Positions 1 through 9,312 of a stretch of DNA of 62,947 nucleotides are shown here, one piece after another (within the stretch, counting starts at the first letter, position 1; each line of letters starts with the position of its first letter). The DNA lies in contig NZ_VOSS01000008.1 of the NCBI RefSeq assembly GCF_007997035.1, positions 1-62,947 on the forward strand, in the 5' to 3' direction. Origin of the DNA: Ralstonia sp. TCR112. GTDB taxonomy: Bacteria > Pseudomonadota > Gammaproteobacteria > Burkholderiales > Burkholderiaceae. Position numbers and translations under genes: made by a program. The notes beneath the pieces are model-generated. The model searched no databases. It was not told where the DNA came from and worked only from the letters and a program-made list of their open reading frames with translations.

Positions 1-1
1 C

Positions 2-514
2 GTCGTGATGGAATGGAGCGCAGAAGACGACGACGCACGACAACGTTTATCGGAGTTGAAAGCGGCGCTGCCCGAAGTGCCCGTGTTGCTGACGGTGCAA
101 GCGGTGGGGCGGCACGTGGTAGGCGACGCGCTGCGCTTCGGGGCCGCCGGCGTGGTCGACCGGCAGGCCACGGCCGACGTTCTGCTCGAAGCCCTGCAGC
201 GCATTACCTCAGGTGCGGTGTACCTTCCGCCCATCAGCAATCTCTACCCTGACGATCCGCGCCAAACTCCAGGAGAAAGCCCGGCCGAACTTTGGCGCCG
301 CCTCACGCCACGGCAGCATGAGGTGCTGCAACTGCTTGCAGAGGGCAAATCCAATAAGCAGATCTGCCGCGTGCTCAACGTGGCCGAAGGCACCATCAAG
401 AACCATCTGTACGCGCTGTTCCGGCAGATCGGCGTCAACAATCGGACAGAAGCGGCGCTGTGGCTGTCGCGTTGCAAGGCGAGCCTTGCCCGTCTGCAGA
501 TGTGTGCGATGTAG
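2..514 (+). CDS. LuxR/NarL-family response regulator, 5' end cut by window edge
   Basis: Cytoplasmic two-component response regulator. Only the last two thirds are in the window, and the reading frame stays open to the left edge. What is visible is the second half of a receiver domain (alpha/beta pattern with LLTVQAVGRHVVGDALRFGA, then GAAGVVDRQA with the late beta-strand region), a linker, and a C-terminal LuxR-type helix-turn-helix starting at LTPRQHEVLQLLAEGKSN and including the recognition-helix segment GTIKNHLYALFRQIGVNNRTEA. The hydrophobic strand that normally ends in the phospho-acceptor Asp reads VVMEW, so Glu seems to sit at the Asp position. The partner kinase is not in the window. 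The family assignment is firm; the signal and targets are unknown. Confidence 0.85.
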   Translation, partial: VVMEWSAEDDDARQRLSELKAALPEVPVLLTVQAVGRHVVGDALRFGAAGVVDRQATADVLLEALQRITSGAVYLPPISNLYPDDPRQTPGESPAELWRRLTPRQHEVLQLLAEGKSNKQICRVLNVAEGTIKNHLYALFRQIGVNNRTEAALWLSRCKASLARLQMCAM

Positions 515-680
515 CGCCGCTCGCTTCCCCGTGGCTACCGCCGCCCCTGGTCGGACGTTGCGGGTTAGGATTACGCCGCCGGTGAAAACACTGAGCGGCG
601 ACATTGCATTCATGCGACCACGCCATACACTGGTTGGAAGGCGGCGCACGGTGCATCGCCGTTTTTCATGGAGGCCGCCC

Positions 681-959
681 ATGGAAATCATCGAATTCCA
701 CGCCAGCCCGCCACGCTACTGCGCCGCGGATCTCACCCTCACCTGCACCGCCAGCGTCGACGGCCGCCCGGCCTGCTATGCGGTGACGGCCGAAGCGCTC
801 GAAGAACATTTCGGCGCGCGCTCGTGGCGGCAGGAAGACCTTCTGCAAGCCATGGAATCGCATCGCGGCACCATTGAAGACATGGCGCGCTCGCTGTTCA
901 AGCTGACGGACTCACACAACATCGTGCTGCGTAGCGGCCATTTCCGCTTCGGCATGTAG
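681..959 (+). CDS. DUF1488 family protein
   Basis: Small soluble protein of 92 residues. The pattern (hydrophobic strand, VDGRPACYAVTAEALEEHFG, then a helical C-terminal half ending IVLRSGHFRF) fits the DUF1488 family, whose members are about 85-95 residues and have no known function. The start at 681 is preceded by GGAGG at 670-674, a good ribosome binding site. The gene stands alone, downstream of the regulator and facing the spoVR operon. No signal peptide or membrane segment. Confidence 0.75.
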   Translation: MEIIEFHASPPRYCAADLTLTCTASVDGRPACYAVTAEALEEHFGARSWRQEDLLQAMESHRGTIEDMARSLFKLTDSHNIVLRSGHFRFGM

Positions 960-1003
960 CTGGGTCGTGAGCAGCATGGTCGACATCCGCGTCTGCGATG
1001 GAC

Positions 1004-1031
1004 AAAAAGAAGGCCAGCGCAAGGCTGGCCT
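1004..1031 (-). terminator. Rho-independent terminator of the prkA-yeaH-spoVR operon
   Basis: On the minus strand an 8-bp stem (AGGCCAGC/GCTGGCCT, loop of 5) is followed by TTCTTTTTG. It lies about 20 bp past the spoVR stop codon. Confidence 0.75.
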
Positions 1032-1049
1032 CGTGGAAACGGGCGTGGG

Positions 1050-2558
1050 CTAGTCAGGCTTGCACTCGTGCTTCATCTCGCGTCGGCCGTCTTCATAGAC
1101 CACCTCCAGCCGGCATGTGAAGCCCCACAGGCGCACGACGTGCCGCAGCATCTCTTCGTAGTTCGGTCCAAGCGGCCGGCGGTTGCTTTGCAGGTGGCGC
1201 AGCGTCAATGAGCGATCCCCGCCTACGTCGACGTTGGTCACCTGGATATTGGGCTCGATGTTCGACAGGTCGTACTGCCCTGCCAGCAACTCGCGGATCT
1301 TGCGGTAGCCATCGTCGTCGTGGATTGCGGTGACGCGCAGCCTCGCGTCGCGGTCGTCATCGAGCACCGAGAACAGCTTCAACTCGCGGATCACGCGAGG
1401 GGACAGGAACTGCAGCAGGAAGCTCTCGTCCTTGAAGTTGCGCATGGCGAAGTCGAGCGTCTTCTGCCAGTCGCTGCCGGCAATCTCGGGGGCCCAGCGG
1501 TAGTCCTCTTCCTCAGGAGATTCGCAAATGCGGCGGATGTCCTGGAACATCAGGAAACCGAGCGTGTACGGATTCAGGCCGCTGTAGTACGGGCTGTTGA
1601 ACGGCGGCTGGTAGATCACGTTGGTATGCGCCTGCAGCAGCTCGAGCATGAAGGCGTCATTGACGAGCTTCTCGTCGTACAGCTTGTGCAGGATGGTGTA
1701 GTGCCAGAAGGTGGCCCAACCTTCGTTCATCACCTTGGTCTGCCGCTGCGGGTAGAAGTACTGCGCGATCTTGCGCACGATGCGCACGATCTCTCGTTGC
1801 CACGGCTGCAACTTGGGCGCGTTCTTCTCGATGAAGTACAGGAGGTTCTCTTCCGGCTCGGGCGGGAATTGCGGCTCCGGCTCCGGCACGTCGTCGGCCG
1901 TCGCCAGCGCGCGTGTCCGGTGCGTGGGCAGCGTGCGCCACAGGTCGTTCACCTGCGCTTCGAGGTATTTCTCGCGCTCCGCCTGACGGGCCTGCTCTTC
2001 ATTGATCGACAGCTTCTTCGGCCGCCGATAACGATCGACCCCGTAGTTCTGCAATGCGTGGCAGGAGTCGAGCAGCAGTTCCACCTCCTGCTCGCCATAG
2101 CGCTGCTCGCATTCGGCCACGTAGTTCTTAGCGAAGAGCAGGTAGTCGACTATGGCGTCGGCGTTCGTCCACGTGCGGAAGAGGTAGTTGCCTTTGAAAA
2201 AGGAGTTGTGGCCATAGCAGGCATGCGCGATCGTCAGCGCCTGCATCGGCATCGTGTTCTCCTCCATCAGGTAGGCGATGCAGGGGTTCGAATTGATGAC
2301 GATCTCGTAGGCCAGCCCCATCAGGCCGCGCTGGTAGCCGCGTTCGGATGCCAGGAAGTGCTTGCCGTACGACCAATGGTTGTAGCCCAGCGGCAAGCCG
2401 GACGACGCGTAGGCGTCGAGCATCTGCTCGGCGGTGATGATCTCGATCTGGTTCGGATACGTGTCCAGACCGAAGTCTGCGGCAATCTGGGCGATGCTTT
2501 GGTCGTAGCGCCTGATCAGCTCGAAGGTCCATTCCGAGCCCGTAGATAGGTAGGCCAT
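1050..2558 (-). CDS. spoVR: SpoVR family protein
   Basis: 502-residue soluble protein of the SpoVR/YcgB family, named after a Bacillus spore-cortex gene but widespread in non-sporulating proteobacteria, where its biochemical role is unknown. Family hallmarks seen: the conserved N-terminal block with NQIEIITAEQMLDAYASSG and YNHWSYGKHF, the His/Glu-rich stretch around IAHACYGHNSFFKGNY, and NEGWATFWHYTI with its metalloprotease-like E..A..WH pattern. The 2558 start follows GGGA at a reasonable distance. A second in-frame ATG at 2609 has no good ribosome binding site. It is the last gene of a minus-strand operon with prkA and yeaH, an arrangement conserved across proteobacteria and tied to stress and stationary phase. 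Confidence 0.93.
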   Translation of the reverse strand: MAYLSTGSEWTFELIRRYDQSIAQIAADFGLDTYPNQIEIITAEQMLDAYASSGLPLGYNHWSYGKHFLASERGYQRGLMGLAYEIVINSNPCIAYLMEENTMPMQALTIAHACYGHNSFFKGNYLFRTWTNADAIVDYLLFAKNYVAECEQRYGEQEVELLLDSCHALQNYGVDRYRRPKKLSINEEQARQAEREKYLEAQVNDLWRTLPTHRTRALATADDVPEPEPQFPPEPEENLLYFIEKNAPKLQPWQREIVRIVRKIAQYFYPQRQTKVMNEGWATFWHYTILHKLYDEKLVNDAFMLELLQAHTNVIYQPPFNSPYYSGLNPYTLGFLMFQDIRRICESPEEEDYRWAPEIAGSDWQKTLDFAMRNFKDESFLLQFLSPRVIRELKLFSVLDDDRDARLRVTAIHDDDGYRKIRELLAGQYDLSNIEPNIQVTNVDVGGDRSLTLRHLQSNRRPLGPNYEEMLRHVVRLWGFTCRLEVVYEDGRREMKHECKPD

Positions 2559-2672
2559 GCTCGTTCCCGTTGGTCCATCACACAGGGTCACAGGTGGCGT
2601 GCTCGCCATGGCTCACGCTGCCACTGCACAGCGGTGCCGAGCCGGAGCAACCTGCTGCTGCCCAATCAGCGA

Positions 2673-3935
2673 TCAGGCGGCGCGCTTCTGAAACAGCTCG
2701 TGCAGCACCGGATAGATTTCATCCGCCTTGAGAATGCGCTGCATTGCGAAGTTCTCGTGCCCGGCCTTCAACGTAAGATACTCCTCCCACAGGTTCTGCG
2801 GCTCCGTGGAGACCACCTCGACATAGGCGTAATACTGCGTCAGCGGCAAGATCGACTCGCGCAGGATCTTGGCGCACAACTCTGAGTCCCCAGCCCAGTT
2901 ATCTCCATCCGAAGCCTGCGCGCAGTAGATGTTCCATTGGCTGGGCGGATAGCGCTCCTGCATCACTTCCGCCATCAGCTTGAGTGCGCTGGACACCACA
3001 GTGCCGCCCGACTCGCGCGAGTGGAAGAAATCCTCCTCATCCACCTCCTTGGCCACGGTGTGGTGGCGGATGAAGACGACGTCGATGCGTTCGTAGTTCC
3101 GCTTCAGGAACAGATAGAGCAGCATGAAGAAACGCTTGGCCAAGTCCTTGCGCGATTCGTCCATCGAGCCGGACACGTCCATCACGCAGAACATCACCGC
3201 CTGCGCCTGCGGTCGCTTGCGCAGGACGCGGTTGTTATAGCGCAGGTCAAGCTTTTCGATGAACGGCACGCGATCAAGGCACGAGCGCAGATGGCGCATC
3301 TCCTTCATCAGCTCTTGCGCGCGTACGCTGTAAGGGCCGTCGTTTTCCAGCTCTTCGTTGTACTCGCACTCCAACTCGTGCAGGCGGCGCTGATACGGGC
3401 TGGACAACGCGATACGGCGACCGAGCGAGCTGCGCATCGTGCGCAGAATCGACAGGTTGGACGGTGTGCCATCGAGCGAGAAACCCGCGCGCACTTTGCG
3501 CACCTCGGCGATCTTGGCCAGGCTGCGCTTGGCAAGATCGGGCAACGCCATGTCTTCGAAGAAGAAGTTGAGAAAGTCCTCGCGCGAGAGCGTGAAGATG
3601 AAATCGTCTTCGCCCTCGCCCGAGTCGCTGGCCTGCGAGCCTGAGCCGCCGCTGCCCTGCTGCGGGCGGTCGAAGCTGTCGCCGCGAATGAACTCCTTGT
3701 TGCCCGGGTGGACGCCCTCGCGGCGCCCGCCCGAGCCGTGGTGGAACATGGGCTCGGAGATGTCCTTGACGGGAATGGACACCTGCCCGCTCTGCTCGAT
3801 GTCCATGATCTTGCGGCCCGTCACGGCCTTGGCCACCGCGCGGCGGATCTGGTCTCGGTAACGCTTGATGAAGCGTTGCTTGTTGACGGTGCTCTTGCCG
3901 CCACCGTTCTCCCGCCGATCAATGATCGTGCCCAT
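2673..3935 (-). CDS. yeaH: YeaH/YhbH family protein (DUF444)
   Basis: 420-residue protein of the DUF444 (YeaH/YhbH) family. Visible parts are the basic N-terminus (RFIKRYRDQIRRAV), a low-complexity Gly/Ser-rich segment near residues 90-105, and a C-terminal von Willebrand A-like domain with the MIDAS motif DVSGSMDES. In Bacillus the homologue YhbH is needed in sporulation; in enterobacteria it is co-induced with YeaG under nitrogen and stationary stress. It lies between prkA (54 bp upstream) and spoVR (114 bp downstream). A GAGGG ribosome binding site precedes the ATG. Confidence 0.93.
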   Translation of the reverse strand: MGTIIDRRENGGGKSTVNKQRFIKRYRDQIRRAVAKAVTGRKIMDIEQSGQVSIPVKDISEPMFHHGSGGRREGVHPGNKEFIRGDSFDRPQQGSGGSGSQASDSGEGEDDFIFTLSREDFLNFFFEDMALPDLAKRSLAKIAEVRKVRAGFSLDGTPSNLSILRTMRSSLGRRIALSSPYQRRLHELECEYNEELENDGPYSVRAQELMKEMRHLRSCLDRVPFIEKLDLRYNNRVLRKRPQAQAVMFCVMDVSGSMDESRKDLAKRFFMLLYLFLKRNYERIDVVFIRHHTVAKEVDEEDFFHSRESGGTVVSSALKLMAEVMQERYPPSQWNIYCAQASDGDNWAGDSELCAKILRESILPLTQYYAYVEVVSTEPQNLWEEYLTLKAGHENFAMQRILKADEIYPVLHELFQKRAA

Positions 3936-3989
3936 GTAACTGCCCTCGATTGGAAGTCCGCTGGGTGTGTTCGCCCTCTCCTGATCTCC

Positions 3990-5912
3990 TTAAGATGACT
4001 TCCGCACGCGCAGATACCACTCCACCAGCAAGCGCACCTGCTTCTGGGTGTAGCCCTTTTCCACCATGCGATTGACGAAGTTCTCGTGCTTTTCCTTGTC
4101 GTCATGCGACGACTTGGCATTGAACGAGATGACGGGCAGCAGATCTTCCGTGGTCGAGAACATCCGCTTCTCGATCACCGCGCGCAGCTTCTCGTAGCTC
4201 GTCCAGACGGGGTTCTTGCCCCCGTTCTTGGCACGCGCCCGCAGCACAAAATTGACGATTTCGTTGCGGAAATCCTTCGGGTTGGAAATGCCCGCCGGTT
4301 TTTCCACCTTCTCCAGCTCGTCGTTCAATGCGCTGCGATCGAGAATCTCGCCGGTGTTCGGATCGCGATATTCCTGATCCTGAATCCACAGGTCGGCAAA
4401 CACCACGTAGCGGTCGAAGATGTTCTGCCCGTATTCCGAATACGACTCCAGATACGACGTCTGAATCTCCTTGCCGATGAACTCCACGTACGGCGACGTG
4501 AGGTACTCCTTGATGTAGGACATCAGCTTGGATTCCGTCTCCGGCGGGAACTGTTCGCGCTCGATCTGCTGCTCGAGCACGTACAGCAGGTGCACCGGAT
4601 TCGCCGCCACCTCCGTTCCATCGAAGTTGAAGACCTTCGAGAGCACCTTGAACGCAAAGCGTGTCGACAAGCCCGTCATGCCCTCGTCGATGCCGGCAAA
4701 GTCGCGGTACTCCTGATACGACTTCGCTTTCGGGTCGACATCTTTCAGGCTCTCACCGTCGTACACGCGCATCTTCGAGAAGATGTTGGAATTCTCGGGC
4801 TCCTTGATGCGTGTGAGCACCGCGAACTGCGCCATCATCTTCAGCGTGTTGGGGGCGCACGGCGCGGCCGCCAGCGAACTGTTACGCAGCAGCTTGTCGT
4901 AGATCTTCACCTCATCCGACACACGCAGGCAGTACGGCACCTTGACGATGTAGATGCGATCCAGGAAGGCCTCGTTGTTGCGATCGGACTTGAAGCTCTG
5001 CCATTCCGCCTCGTTCGAGTGCGCCAGGATGACGCCATCGAACGGGATCGCGCCAAAGCCCTCCGTGCCCTTGTAGTTGCCTTCTTGCGTGGCCGTCAGC
5101 AGCGGGTGCAAGACCTTGATTGGCGCCTTGAACATTTCGACGAACTCGAGCAGCCCCCGGTTGGCCAGGCACAGCCCGCCCGAGTACGAATACGCATCCG
5201 GATCGTCTTGCGGATAGTCCTCCAGCTTGCGAATGTCGACCTTGCCGACCAGCGACGAAATGTCCTGATTGTTTTCGTCGCCGGGTTCCGTCTTGGAGAT
5301 CGCAATCTGCGACAACACCGACGGATGCAGCTTCACCACGCGGAAACGCGTGATATCGCCATTGAACTCGTGCAGCCGCTTGACCGCCCACGGCGAAGCG
5401 ATCGAGTTCAGATAGCGTCTCGGGATACCGTAGTCTTCCTCCAAAATCTTGCCGTCTTCCTCGGGCGAGAACAGCCCAAGCGGGGACTCGTGTATCGGCG
5501 AGCCCTTCAGTGCGTAGATGGGGATCTGCTCCATCAACGACTTCAACTTCTCGGCAAGCGAGGATTTGCCGCCGCCCGGAGGCCCGAGCAGGTAAAGGAT
5601 CTGTTTGCGTTCCTCAAGGCCCTGCGCGGCATGTTTGAAGAAGGAGACGATCTGCTCGATCGTGTCTTCCATGCCGTAGAACTCCCGGAAGGCCGGGTAG
5701 ATCTTGATGACCTTGTTGAAGAACAATCGTGACAGCCGAGGATCGTGGTGGGTGTCCACCAGTTCGGGCTGACCAATCGCGGTGAGCATGCGCTCGGCGG
5801 CAGTCGCATAGGCGGTCGAGTCTTTTTTGCAGATATCCAGATACTCCTGGATGCTGTACTCGTCCTCTTTGCGAGCTTCAAAACGCGTTGCGTAGTGGCG
5901 GAAAATATCCAT
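3990..5912 (-). CDS. prkA: PrkA family serine protein kinase (YeaG-type)
   Basis: 640-residue cytoplasmic protein of the PrkA/YeaG family (E. coli YeaG is about 644). It has an N-terminal AAA+ ATPase module with Walker A GPPGGGKS at residues 110-117 and a C-terminal PrkA kinase-like domain. The chosen start MDIFRHYATRF aligns with the usual YeaG start and is preceded by GGGGGAG. An upstream in-frame codon at 5951 would add 13 residues with no ribosome binding site. It is first in the prkA-yeaH-spoVR operon. In enterobacteria the homologue takes part in nitrogen-starvation and stationary-phase responses; that function here is inferred. Confidence 0.95.
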   Translation of the reverse strand: MDIFRHYATRFEARKEDEYSIQEYLDICKKDSTAYATAAERMLTAIGQPELVDTHHDPRLSRLFFNKVIKIYPAFREFYGMEDTIEQIVSFFKHAAQGLEERKQILYLLGPPGGGKSSLAEKLKSLMEQIPIYALKGSPIHESPLGLFSPEEDGKILEEDYGIPRRYLNSIASPWAVKRLHEFNGDITRFRVVKLHPSVLSQIAISKTEPGDENNQDISSLVGKVDIRKLEDYPQDDPDAYSYSGGLCLANRGLLEFVEMFKAPIKVLHPLLTATQEGNYKGTEGFGAIPFDGVILAHSNEAEWQSFKSDRNNEAFLDRIYIVKVPYCLRVSDEVKIYDKLLRNSSLAAAPCAPNTLKMMAQFAVLTRIKEPENSNIFSKMRVYDGESLKDVDPKAKSYQEYRDFAGIDEGMTGLSTRFAFKVLSKVFNFDGTEVAANPVHLLYVLEQQIEREQFPPETESKLMSYIKEYLTSPYVEFIGKEIQTSYLESYSEYGQNIFDRYVVFADLWIQDQEYRDPNTGEILDRSALNDELEKVEKPAGISNPKDFRNEIVNFVLRARAKNGGKNPVWTSYEKLRAVIEKRMFSTTEDLLPVISFNAKSSHDDKEKHENFVNRMVEKGYTQKQVRLLVEWYLRVRKSS

Positions 5913-6525
5913 ATCTCCCCCGTAGATTTCTTCCCTACTCCACACCAACAAGCGAGAGCCAGGCTAGTTCTTGCGTGCGTTGCTGATTCCACTGTAGACG
6001 AATCACCGATGATCACAAGAACGGTTGACGACCTGGAACGGTGCACAACACGTCGCGATTGCGTTAGCGCTCGACTGCATCAAGTGCTAAACGAACCTTG
6101 CACGATGCATCAGCCCATGCACCACGACGGTCGGCTACACCGAGCACAGCAGAAAGCGTACCCATGACATCCGCCGCGCGCTCGCAGGTTGGTACGTAAC
6201 CGATCGGCGCGAGTTCCCGCGCGCACGCCCATTACAGGAGGGGGATATCCCTGCATTTCAGCGCGGCGCCAACCGTGATAACGCAGAGATGCGCATGGCA
6301 CCGGCCTGGGGCGGTACGTTTGTAGCGGCAGCTTTTCTCGTCGTGACGCAACAACGCATTGTGCAAAGTATTGGACGAAATGCGTTTCCGACCCAGTCGC
6401 GCACCCGCCGTCCGGCGGAAGGAGGGAGACGGATCGACGGGAGGTGTCTCTTTTTTGCGCCAGCGGGAAAGTTTTGCCGGCCGCTCCGGACGAGCGTTCG
6501 GGAAAGGCCGCACAGAGAGCGGACA
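5913..6525. other. Intergenic region upstream of prkA
   Basis: About 610 bp without a supportable gene, between the prkA start and the tRNA-Val terminator. It must hold the prkA operon promoter on the minus strand. I looked for a -24/-12 (sigma-54) element on the minus strand and found no convincing match. Open frames here lack ribosome binding sites and run through the terminator or tRNA. Confidence 0.5.
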
Positions 6526-6562
6526 AAGAAAAAGGCCCTCGGCGTTTGCCTGAGGGCCTTTT
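6526..6562 (-). terminator. Rho-independent terminator of tRNA-Val
   Basis: Inverted repeat AAAAGGCCCTC/GAGGGCCTTTT around a 10-base loop. On the minus strand it ends in a T-rich tract (CTTTTTCTTTG) and lies about 20 bp downstream of the tRNA. Confidence 0.75.
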
Positions 6563-6581
6563 AAGCGATTTCTCGCCAGTT

Positions 6582-6656
6582 TGGTGGGTGGTACAGGGAT
6601 TGAACCTGTGACCCCTGCCGTGTGAAGGCAGTGCTCTACCGCTGAGCTAACCACCC
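6582..6656 (-). tRNA. tRNA-Val (anticodon CAC)
   Basis: 75-base cloverleaf on the minus strand. The acceptor stem GGGTGGT pairs with ACCACCC, followed by discriminator A and an encoded CCA. The D arm is TAGCTCAGCGGTAGAGCA, the anticodon stem-loop is CTGCC-TTCACAC-GGCAG with anticodon CAC, and the T arm contains GGTTCAATC. It reads GUG (Val). Confidence 0.97.
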
Positions 6657-6727
6657 GAATGCGGTGAAAACGAGATTATGGCGAAAAGGCGCGGCCGTGT
6701 AAATACCCTGACCGCACATTTTTTTGA

Positions 6728-7453
6728 TCAGGCAGCCGGCGCAACTTCCACAGTCTCGCGCGTCCAGACGGTTTTGCCGCCGCTGGCCTTGTCGATCTCC
6801 TTCAGCACACTTGCGTGCGCCTCGGCCTCGGCTTCGGTCGCCAGCAGCACCGGCAGTTGCAGCGCGCTCAGGTCGACGGCGACGGCTTCGGCCGATGCGC
6901 CCTCGCCCGACTCCAGCATGTCGATCACCAGCGTGTTCTGGCCGCGCGTCATGGCGAGGTAGACCTCGGCCAGCAGTTCCGCATCCAGCAATGCGCCGTG
7001 CAGCGTACGGTGCGCGTTGCTGACGCCCAGACGGTCGCACAGCGCATCGAGCGAGTTGCGCTTGCCGGGGAACATCTGGCGCGCCTCGCGCAGCGTATCG
7101 ATGTGGCCCGACAGGTGCTCGCGGAAGGGCGGCAGGCCGAGGCGCTGGAATTCCATGTCCAGGAAGCCCAAGTCGAACGCGGCGTTGTGGATGATCGCCT
7201 CGGCGCCCTGTACGTAGTCGCGGATCTCGTCGACGATCTCGGCAAACTTCGGCTTGTCGGCCACGAACTCGTTGGTGATGCCGTGCACGGCCATCGCGCC
7301 CGCGTCGATCTCGCGCTCGGGGTTGATGTAGAAGTGCAGGTTGCGGCCGGTCAGGCGGCGGTTGACCATCTCCACGCAGCCGATTTCGATCACGCGGTCG
7401 CCGGTGGCGGCATTCAGGCCGGTGGTTTCGGTATCGAGAATGATCTGTCGCAT
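6728..7453 (-). CDS. dnaQ: DNA polymerase III epsilon subunit (3'-5' proofreading exonuclease)
   Basis: 241-residue DEDDh exonuclease that proofreads for the replicative polymerase core. The three exonuclease motifs are present: Exo I LDTETTGL, Exo II HNAAFDLGFLDMEF and Exo III with HRTLHGALLDAELLAEVYL, giving the D-E-D-H-D catalytic set. The C-terminal 60 residues are the less conserved segment that binds the alpha subunit. The start MRQIILDTETTG was chosen because the family begins here; the frame is open further upstream but without homology. It lies 25 bp downstream of purU on the same strand. In many relatives rnhA precedes dnaQ, and here it does not. Confidence 0.95.
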   Translation of the reverse strand: MRQIILDTETTGLNAATGDRVIEIGCVEMVNRRLTGRNLHFYINPEREIDAGAMAVHGITNEFVADKPKFAEIVDEIRDYVQGAEAIIHNAAFDLGFLDMEFQRLGLPPFREHLSGHIDTLREARQMFPGKRNSLDALCDRLGVSNAHRTLHGALLDAELLAEVYLAMTRGQNTLVIDMLESGEGASAEAVAVDLSALQLPVLLATEAEAEAHASVLKEIDKASGGKTVWTRETVEVAPAA

Positions 7454-7478
7454 CGCGCGCTCCCCTACTCTGACTGGA

Positions 7479-8345
7479 TTACTTGAAGACGACGGTCTTG
7501 TGGCCGTTGAGCAGGATGCGGTGTTCCGCATGCCACTTCACGGCACGGGCCAGCGCCACGCATTCCACGTCGCGGCCCACGGCGGTGAGCTGTTCCGGGT
7601 CCATGCTGTGGTCCACGCGTTCGATTTCCTGCTCGATGATCGGGCCTTCGTCCAGATCGGCCGTCACGTAATGGGCTGTTGCACCAATCAGCTTCACACC
7701 GCGCTCGTGCGCCTGGTAATACGGCTTGGCGCCCTTGAAGCTCGGCAGGAACGAATGGTGGATGTTGATGGCGCGGCCTTCCAGCTTGCGGCACAGATCG
7801 TCGGAAAGAATCTGCATATAGCGCGCGAGCACCACCAGGTCGATCTGCTGCTCCTGCGCGATTTCCCAGATGCGGGCTTCCTGCTGGGCCTTCTGCGCGT
7901 CCGTCGCCTGCAGCAACGGCAAATGCATGAACGGCACGTCGTACGACGCCGCCAGCTGATAGAAATCGCGGTGATTCGAAACGATGGCCGCAATCTCGAT
8001 CGGCAGCTGGCCTGCGCGGGCGCGGAACAGCAGGTCGTTCAGGCAATGGCCAATCTTCGAGACCAGAATCATCACGCGCGGCTTGACCGCCGCGTCGAAC
8101 ATGCCCCACTGCATGGAGAAACGTTCGCCGATGGGCGCAAAGCGGTCACGCAGGGCGGCAAGGTCCAGCGGCTGGCCCTGCGGCACAAAATGCACGCGCA
8201 TGAAGAAACGGCCCGTGAATTCGTCGCCGAACTGGTCCGAATCGAGAATATTGCAGCCTTGCTCGAACAGCAGACCCGACACGGCGTGGACGATGCCGGG
8301 CTGGTCCGGGCACGACAAGGTGAGAATGAAACCGGAGTGACTCAT
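7479..8345 (-). CDS. purU: Formyltetrahydrofolate deformylase
   Basis: 288-residue cytoplasmic enzyme that hydrolyses 10-formyl-tetrahydrofolate to formate and tetrahydrofolate, balancing one-carbon pools. The N-terminal ACT domain (FILTLSCPDQPGIVHAVSG) is followed by a formyltransferase-fold domain with the active-site stretches INIHHSFLPSF and TAHYVTADLDEGPII, which carry the catalytic His and Asp. Length matches the family (280-290). It begins 9 bp after the Nudix gene stop with no clear ribosome binding site, so translation is probably coupled to that gene. Confidence 0.95.
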   Translation of the reverse strand: MSHSGFILTLSCPDQPGIVHAVSGLLFEQGCNILDSDQFGDEFTGRFFMRVHFVPQGQPLDLAALRDRFAPIGERFSMQWGMFDAAVKPRVMILVSKIGHCLNDLLFRARAGQLPIEIAAIVSNHRDFYQLAASYDVPFMHLPLLQATDAQKAQQEARIWEIAQEQQIDLVVLARYMQILSDDLCRKLEGRAINIHHSFLPSFKGAKPYYQAHERGVKLIGATAHYVTADLDEGPIIEQEIERVDHSMDPEQLTAVGRDVECVALARAVKWHAEHRILLNGHKTVVFK

Positions 8346-8353
8346 GAAGCGTT

Positions 8354-9208
8354 TTATGTATTGTTGTCGGGCGCAAACCGCTGTGGCGTAGGGGACGAGC
8401 CCAGCCGCGCCAGGGCGTCGAGGGTGACGAGCGTCGCGTCGACCGTCATCGCGAAGTCCGCCATGATATCAAGCGCCGCGTCGCGGCTGGCACGCAAGTG
8501 GCCGGCGACCTCTCCGTCCTGATTGGCGGGGACGAAGCTGTCCGGCAGCGTCAGGTCAAAGGCGAACAACGTTTCGCACTGGATGCCTTCGGGCACTTCG
8601 CGCAGCACATCCAGCGTGCCGCACGGCACCAGCTGCGCAGCCAGGTCGGCGCCGATGCCCGCCTCTTCCCAGCATTCCTTCTCCAGCGCGCCGCGTGCAC
8701 CGAAGCCATGACCGATGCCGCCGGCGACAAGGTTGTCCCACATGCCGGGGTCGATCGGCTTGGTTTCGGCGCGGCGGGCCAGCCAGAGCGCCGGCCCGGC
8801 GTCATCCGCGCCGGCAATCAGGCCGTTCATGTGTGCGGCATAGGTCCGAATACCGAAGAAACGCGCGGCGGCGCGCTCGATCAGCGCCAGCGTGGGCGTA
8901 CCCCAGCCGGTGTTGACGGCGAAACGCTCGTCGCGCCAGCCCCGCACGTGGCCATCTTCGGCAAGGCGCGCGATGACTTCGGCCAGCGCTGCGGTGCGGG
9001 CCGCCTCGTTGCCGAGCGCCTCCCGCAAATCGACCCGCTGCGCCGATACGTCGAACCACTGCGGCCAGCGCGCAAGCAGCGACGCGCGCTCCCGGCTCAG
9101 CCAGCCGACGCGTTGTCCGGCAACAATCCACGGGATCAGCGCGTCGGCATGGAACGCGTTCCGGGCCGCGAGCCCGTCCCGAATGCGCTGGATGCGCAGG
9201 TCCCTCAT
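8354..9208 (-). CDS. Nudix hydrolase with N-terminal DUF4743-type domain
   Basis: 284-residue protein. The N-terminal half (residues 1-120) resembles the DUF4743 domain found in front of some thiamine-pyrophosphokinase-related Nudix enzymes. The C-terminal half holds a Nudix box with GFGARGALEKECWEEAGI, which contains the metal-binding E..EE residues. Such enzymes hydrolyse nucleoside diphosphate derivatives; the real substrate cannot be read from sequence. The start at 9208 (MRDLRIQRIRDGL) was preferred over 9256 because the extra segment runs into the region upstream of the divergent gene. It is transcribed with purU. Confidence 0.85.
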   Translation of the reverse strand: MRDLRIQRIRDGLAARNAFHADALIPWIVAGQRVGWLSRERASLLARWPQWFDVSAQRVDLREALGNEAARTAALAEVIARLAEDGHVRGWRDERFAVNTGWGTPTLALIERAAARFFGIRTYAAHMNGLIAGADDAGPALWLARRAETKPIDPGMWDNLVAGGIGHGFGARGALEKECWEEAGIGADLAAQLVPCGTLDVLREVPEGIQCETLFAFDLTLPDSFVPANQDGEVAGHLRASRDAALDIMADFAMTVDATLVTLDALARLGSSPTPQRFAPDNNT

Positions 9209-9312
9209 GTCGGCGCCCCACAATGTCGGGCCTGCATTGTGCTTTCCGTGCAGCACGGGTCGCGCGATAATGCGCCGTTAATACAAGCCGTCATCAGACT
9301 GGAGAAACAAGG

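Noticed and set aside
4086-5732. 548-codon plus-strand ORF opposite prkA
   Set aside because: Antisense shadow of a well-conserved kinase gene, without recognisable motifs.
6232-6654. Minus-strand ORF with MVSSAVEHCLHTAGVTGS at its start
   Set aside because: This is the well-known false protein read across a tRNA gene; it overlaps tRNA-Val and its terminator.
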